This document shows, in pieces, positions 23,942 to 27,307 of a DNA stretch of 27,307 nt. The position numbers and the translations under genes were made by a program. This DNA comes from CAYJBH01 sp964371365 (GTDB lineage Bacteria > Bacillota > Clostridia > Oscillospirales > Ruminococcaceae). Below the pieces are notes generated by a model, which worked only from the letters and a program-made list of their open reading frames with translations, was not told the origin of the DNA and made no database searches. The stretch is taken from the NCBI GenBank assembly GCA_964371365.1, contig CAYJMO010000018.1:1-27307 (forward strand), written 5' to 3'. Position 1 is the stretch's first letter. Every line of letters starts with the position of its first letter.

Positions 23942-25739
23942 ATGAAGACAAAGAATATACTAAACCTTGCCCCTATGACAAAGGGATTTCGCAAAAATTT
24001 TGCGGCATCCTTTGTTTTTGTTATTCTTGCGGTCGGATTTAGCTACCTCACTCCGCAGGTTGTGCGCGTCATCGTTGACTCGGTGATAGGGGATAAACCC
24101 TTTGCACTCCCCGATTTTCTTGTCAATATAATAGAGCGATATGGTGGACGGGAATTTCTTATTCACAACCTTGTCGTCTGTGCCGTCATATCCTTTGTAC
24201 TCTCTATGTTGTCTGCCCTTTGTGATTTCGGCTCACGCTACAATCTTGCAAGAGGGGCGGAGGGCTCGCTCGAACAACTGCGAAATAAGCTGTTTGAACA
24301 CATTCAAAACCTGCCTTATCGCTGGCACGGCAACCACCAGACCGGCGACATCATCCAGCGTTGCACCATGGATGTTGAGACGATCAAACAGTTTGTCAAC
24401 GAGCATCTGCAAGCGCTTGTTCGCACAGTTTTTCTCATACTGGTCGCGTTGGCGCTTATGTTCCCGATGAACACGTTGCTTTCACTCATTGCGCTGGCAT
24501 TCATTCCGATAACGCTGGGTTATTCTCTCATCTTCTATAAATTAATAGGCAGTAAATTTCGTCATGCCGACGAGTGTGAGGGTGTTTTAAGTTCCATCGC
24601 TCAGGAAAGTTTGACAGCAGTGCAGGTGGTGCGAGCCTTTGGCAGGGAACGCCACGAGATTAAAAAGTTTGAAAAATACAACGATCTTTTTGCCGAACTT
24701 TGGATAAAACTTGGCGTTGTGATGGGTTTAAACTGGGGTATCGGCGACCTTATCGGCTTTGTACNNNNNNNNNNTCACCATTATAACGGTTGGCACTTTT
24801 TTGGCGGTCGACAACGTCATAACGCTGGGTGATTTTATCGCGTTTGTGTACTACAACTCCATGCTCGTCTGGCCCATAAGACAGCTCGGTCGAATTTTAT
24901 CAGAGCTCAGCAAGTCCACAGTCAGTGCGCGCCGCCTCCTCTACATCCTTGACGCCGAGGAGGAAAAGAGCACCCCAAACCCGAAAATCGCCGACATGAC
25001 CGACGACATAGAGTTTAAAAACGTCTCGTTTGGATACGATGAAAACAATCCGGTAGTGAAAGATATTAACTTTAAGATTGAGGGCGGCAAGACGCTCGGC
25101 ATACTCGGCGCGACCGGTTCCGGAAAATCGACAATTGTCGCACTGCTCGACCGTCTTTTTGAAATGCCAAATGATGGCGGCAGTATCACCATAGGCGGTG
25201 TGGATATACGGGACATCGAGCTAAAAAAGCTCCGAAAAGGTATCGGTATAGTGCTACAGGAGCCGTTTTTGTTCTCCAAAACCTTTCGGGAGAATATCTC
25301 GGACGGCTCGGGAAATGACGATCTTGAAAATATACGAAAGTTTGCTGATATAGCGGTTATAGACAGCTCTATAACCGGATTTGTTAACGGCTATGACACC
25401 ATGATAGGGGAACGAGGTGTAACCATCTCGGGCGGACAACGCCAGCGAGTTGCCATCGCACGTATGCTCGCGCAGGAGACCCCGATAAAGATATTCGACG
25501 ATTCCCTCTCGGCGGTGGACATGGATACGGATGCCAAAATCCGTGAGGCGATAAACACCAAGATAAAAGGCACGACCATCATAATCAGCCACCGTATTGC
25601 AACGGTCATGAACGCCGACCTCATTATAGTGTTGGAAAAGGGACGGATTGTCGAGAGTGGCACCCACCGCAGTCTTATAGAATCGACCGGAATATACCAT
25701 CGTATCTATGAGAGCCAAAGCGCAAGGGTGGATGATTGA
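23942..25739 (+). CDS. Heterodimeric ABC exporter, half-transporter with degenerate site (BmrC/TM287-like), crossed by an assembly gap
   Basis: This is a full half-transporter of about 598 residues: an N-terminal six-helix ABC exporter domain, then an ATPase domain. The membrane part shows HGNHQTGDIIQRCTMDVETI, typical of type I exporters. The ATPase has Walker A GATGSGKST, the Q-loop VLQEPFLFSK, signature ISGGQRQRVAIARML, Walker B IKIFDDSLSAVD and H-loop IIISHRIA. The catalytic-glutamate position is Asp, as in BmrC and TM287. Ten N at 24765-24774 cut the last third of the membrane domain; frames on the two sides match only if the true gap is a multiple of three, so the apparent frameshift is an artefact. 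I chose ATG 23942, because the earlier in-frame ATG at 23867 lies upstream of the promoter. Confidence 0.88.
24765..24774. other. Assembly gap (10 N)
   Basis: A run of ten N interrupts the first ABC exporter gene. The real length is unknown. The reading frame on each side calls for a length divisible by three if the gene is intact. Confidence 0.97.
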
Positions 25740-25766
25740 CAAGCTATAAAATAAAGGGACAAGACG

Positions 25767-27307
25767 ATTAACGAACATGATGTAGAAAAGATTGACATAA
25801 GACTATCGTCGCTTAAGACGTGGCGGTCGGTTCTGCCGTACGTAAAACCCTATCGCGGCAGGATAGCATTGCTGTGTCTTTTCATGTTTTTTGCTGCCGG
25901 AGTGGATACCGTCATGCCGCTGTTGAGCGGTTATGCGGTGGCGCAGTTTATAGTCCCGATGACCACCGACGGCATCTGGCTTTTTGTCGCGTTTTGTGTT
26001 GTACTGATTTTCTTTCAGGTTTCCACCACTATATTGATGGCAAAAAATGCCGTCTTTGTCGAGATGAGCATCTCTCGCGATCTGAAAAGCTCCATGTATC
26101 GCCACCTACAGACGCTCGGTTTTGACTATTTCAACACTACGCCGGTCGGCACAACGCTCGCTCGGGTCATGAGCGACACCATGAGGATAGGCACAATATT
26201 TGCGTGGAGTTTGGTCGATATCGTGTGGAGCCTTGCCTGTATTGTCGGCTATGTTGTTATGATGTTTAGAATAAACTCCACCCTTGCATTGATGGTGGTC
26301 AGCGTGGTGCCGTTTATCACGGTGCTGACCTATGTCTTTCAACACAAAATCCTGCTTGCCAACCGTCGAGTGCGCTTTGTTAATTCCGAGCTGACTCGCG
26401 GATATAACGAGGGGATTTCCGGTGCAAAAACGTCTAAAACATTAGTCATAGAGCATAAAAATTTATTAGGATTTAAATCCATAACCTCCGATATGAGACA
26501 GAGCTCGGTGCACGCGGTCATGTTGAGTGCAGTCTACATCCCGATAGTGGCGGCACTAACCTCCGTCGCTGTGGCGTTGGTCATAACCTTTGGCGGCGAC
26601 ATGGTTATTGCCGAGACCCTCGGTATTGACGGTCTTGCAGTATTTATCAACTATGCACTTGTCATCGCAAATCCGGTCAGTCAATTGGCAAGAACACTCT
26701 CCACCCTTGTGGCGGCGCAGGTCAACGTTGAGCGGTGTGATCAACTGCTGAGTGTCAAGCCGATGATCACCGACACCCCCGAGGTGATAGAAAGATACGG
26801 CACTACATTCGAGCCTAAGGAGGAGAACTGGGAGCCTATCAAAGGGCACATCACCTATGAAAATCTGACCTTTATGTACCACGACGGCAACGAGAATGTC
26901 CTGGAAAACTTTAACCTTGATGTCCCTGCCGGTACAACCGTCGCCATTGTCGGCGAGACCGGTGCAGGCAAATCCACCCTTGTCAACCTGACCTGTAGAT
27001 TTTTTGAACCGACAGGGGGGAGAATATTGATAGACGGGATAGACTATAAGGAGCGCAGTGTGCTCTGGTTACACAGCAACATCGGATATGTGTTGCAATC
27101 CCCCCACCTTTTTTCCGGCTCGGTGATGGAGAATATTCGCTACGGCCGGCTCGGTGCTACCGATGAAGAGGTCATCGAGGCGGCAAAGCTCGTCAACGTC
27201 CACGACACGGTAATGGCAATGAAGGAGGGTTATGATAGCGAGGTAGGTGAGGGTGGAACACATCTCTCCACCGGTGAAAAACAGCTCGTCTCTTTTGCGA
27301 GGGCGAT
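25767..27307 (+). CDS. Heterodimeric ABC exporter, second half-transporter (BmrD/TM288-like), 3' end outside window, apparent AUU start
   Basis: The frame is open from the stop at 25752-25754 to the end of the window, giving at least 513 residues. It has a membrane domain (LKTWRSVLPYVKPYRGRIAL at the start, GFDYFNTTPVGTTLARVMSD) and an ATPase domain with Walker A GETGAGKST, the Q-loop VLQSPHLFSGS and signature LSTGEKQLVSFARA. Walker B is cut off by the window end. No ATG, GTG or TTG in frame precedes the first membrane helix. ATT at 25767 sits 7 bases after AGGGA and would give (M)NEHDVEKIDIRLSSLK, a normal N-terminus. The first in-frame ATG, in LLCLFMFF (near 25884), is inside helix 1. The ATG-ATG-TAG at 25777 is out of frame. 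It pairs with the preceding gene. Confidence 0.85.
   Translation, partial: MNEHDVEKIDIRLSSLKTWRSVLPYVKPYRGRIALLCLFMFFAAGVDTVMPLLSGYAVAQFIVPMTTDGIWLFVAFCVVLIFFQVSTTILMAKNAVFVEMSISRDLKSSMYRHLQTLGFDYFNTTPVGTTLARVMSDTMRIGTIFAWSLVDIVWSLACIVGYVVMMFRINSTLALMVVSVVPFITVLTYVFQHKILLANRRVRFVNSELTRGYNEGISGAKTSKTLVIEHKNLLGFKSITSDMRQSSVHAVMLSAVYIPIVAALTSVAVALVITFGGDMVIAETLGIDGLAVFINYALVIANPVSQLARTLSTLVAAQVNVERCDQLLSVKPMITDTPEVIERYGTTFEPKEENWEPIKGHITYENLTFMYHDGNENVLENFNLDVPAGTTVAIVGETGAGKSTLVNLTCRFFEPTGGRILIDGIDYKERSVLWLHSNIGYVLQSPHLFSGSVMENIRYGRLGATDEEVIEAAKLVNVHDTVMAMKEGYDSEVGEGGTHLSTGEKQLVSFARA

Noticed and set aside
25254..25778. 174-residue minus-strand frame opposite the exporter ATPase domain
   Set aside because: It lies opposite Walker A/B and signature motifs of a real ABC protein and has no independent support.
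1..27307. CRISPR arrays, tRNA or rRNA genes, prophage or integrative element
   Set aside because: No regularly spaced repeats, tRNA-like cloverleafs, rRNA segments, integrase or phage structural genes were seen in reading the window.

Overview
The window looks like a chromosome segment from a moderate-GC, spore-forming member of the Bacillota, most likely class Clostridia. The signs are a sigma-K gene with a pro-sequence, split two-gene L-serine dehydratase, a YesM/YesN-type two-component system beside sugar ABC permeases, a YmfF/YmfH M16 pair, trmK-nif3 adjacency, purine-rich AAAGGA-type ribosome binding sites and A+T-rich sigma-A promoters. A run of ten N at 24765-24774 shows that the source is a scaffolded draft assembly. 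There is no rRNA, tRNA, CRISPR array or prophage in the window, and no intergenic stretch longer than about 210 bases.

Layout. (1) 1-6671, plus strand: the end of one CUT1 sugar permease, a second permease, a YesM-like histidine kinase, an AraC-type response regulator (4-base overlap with the kinase) and two different URO-D-superfamily proteins. These read as one carbohydrate-responsive operon whose enzymes are not ordinary glycosidases. (2) 6774-8693: a chemoreceptor with its own consensus promoter and terminator. (3) 8758-10347: a thioredoxin reductase-like flavoprotein converging on sigK. (4) 10416-11630: a HAAS/DUF1700 membrane protein and a PadR regulator behind a promoter that is covered end to end by a near-perfect inverted repeat. 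(5) 11632-12429: a solitary REP-associated (RAYT) transposase. (6) 12538-13230: an unrecognised 172-residue protein and a 31-residue membrane peptide. (7) 13321-20395, minus strand: a run of seven genes in the order EIIA domain, YmfF-like, YmfH-like, lgt, trmK (interrupted by an in-frame TAG), nif3-like, rqcH/NFACT. (8) 20536-22170: sdaAB-sdaAA. (9) 22174-23821: an ECF S component overlapping a two-domain uridine-kinase-like protein. (10) 23882-27307: a heterodimeric ABC exporter pair. It has a perfect 18-bp palindrome inside its promoter, an assembly gap in the first gene and an apparent AUU start in the second, which runs off the window.

The most unusual points are: the paired URO-D-like proteins in a sugar-sensing locus with no corrinoid or heme partners; two promoters with embedded palindromic operators; the amber-interrupted, short trmK; the non-AUG start of the second exporter half; a thioredoxin reductase with an altered nucleotide-binding loop; and the ECF S component coupled to a kinase. 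None of these is proven to be a new system. The URO-D/ABC/YesMN locus and the S-component/kinase pair are the best candidates for undescribed chemistry.
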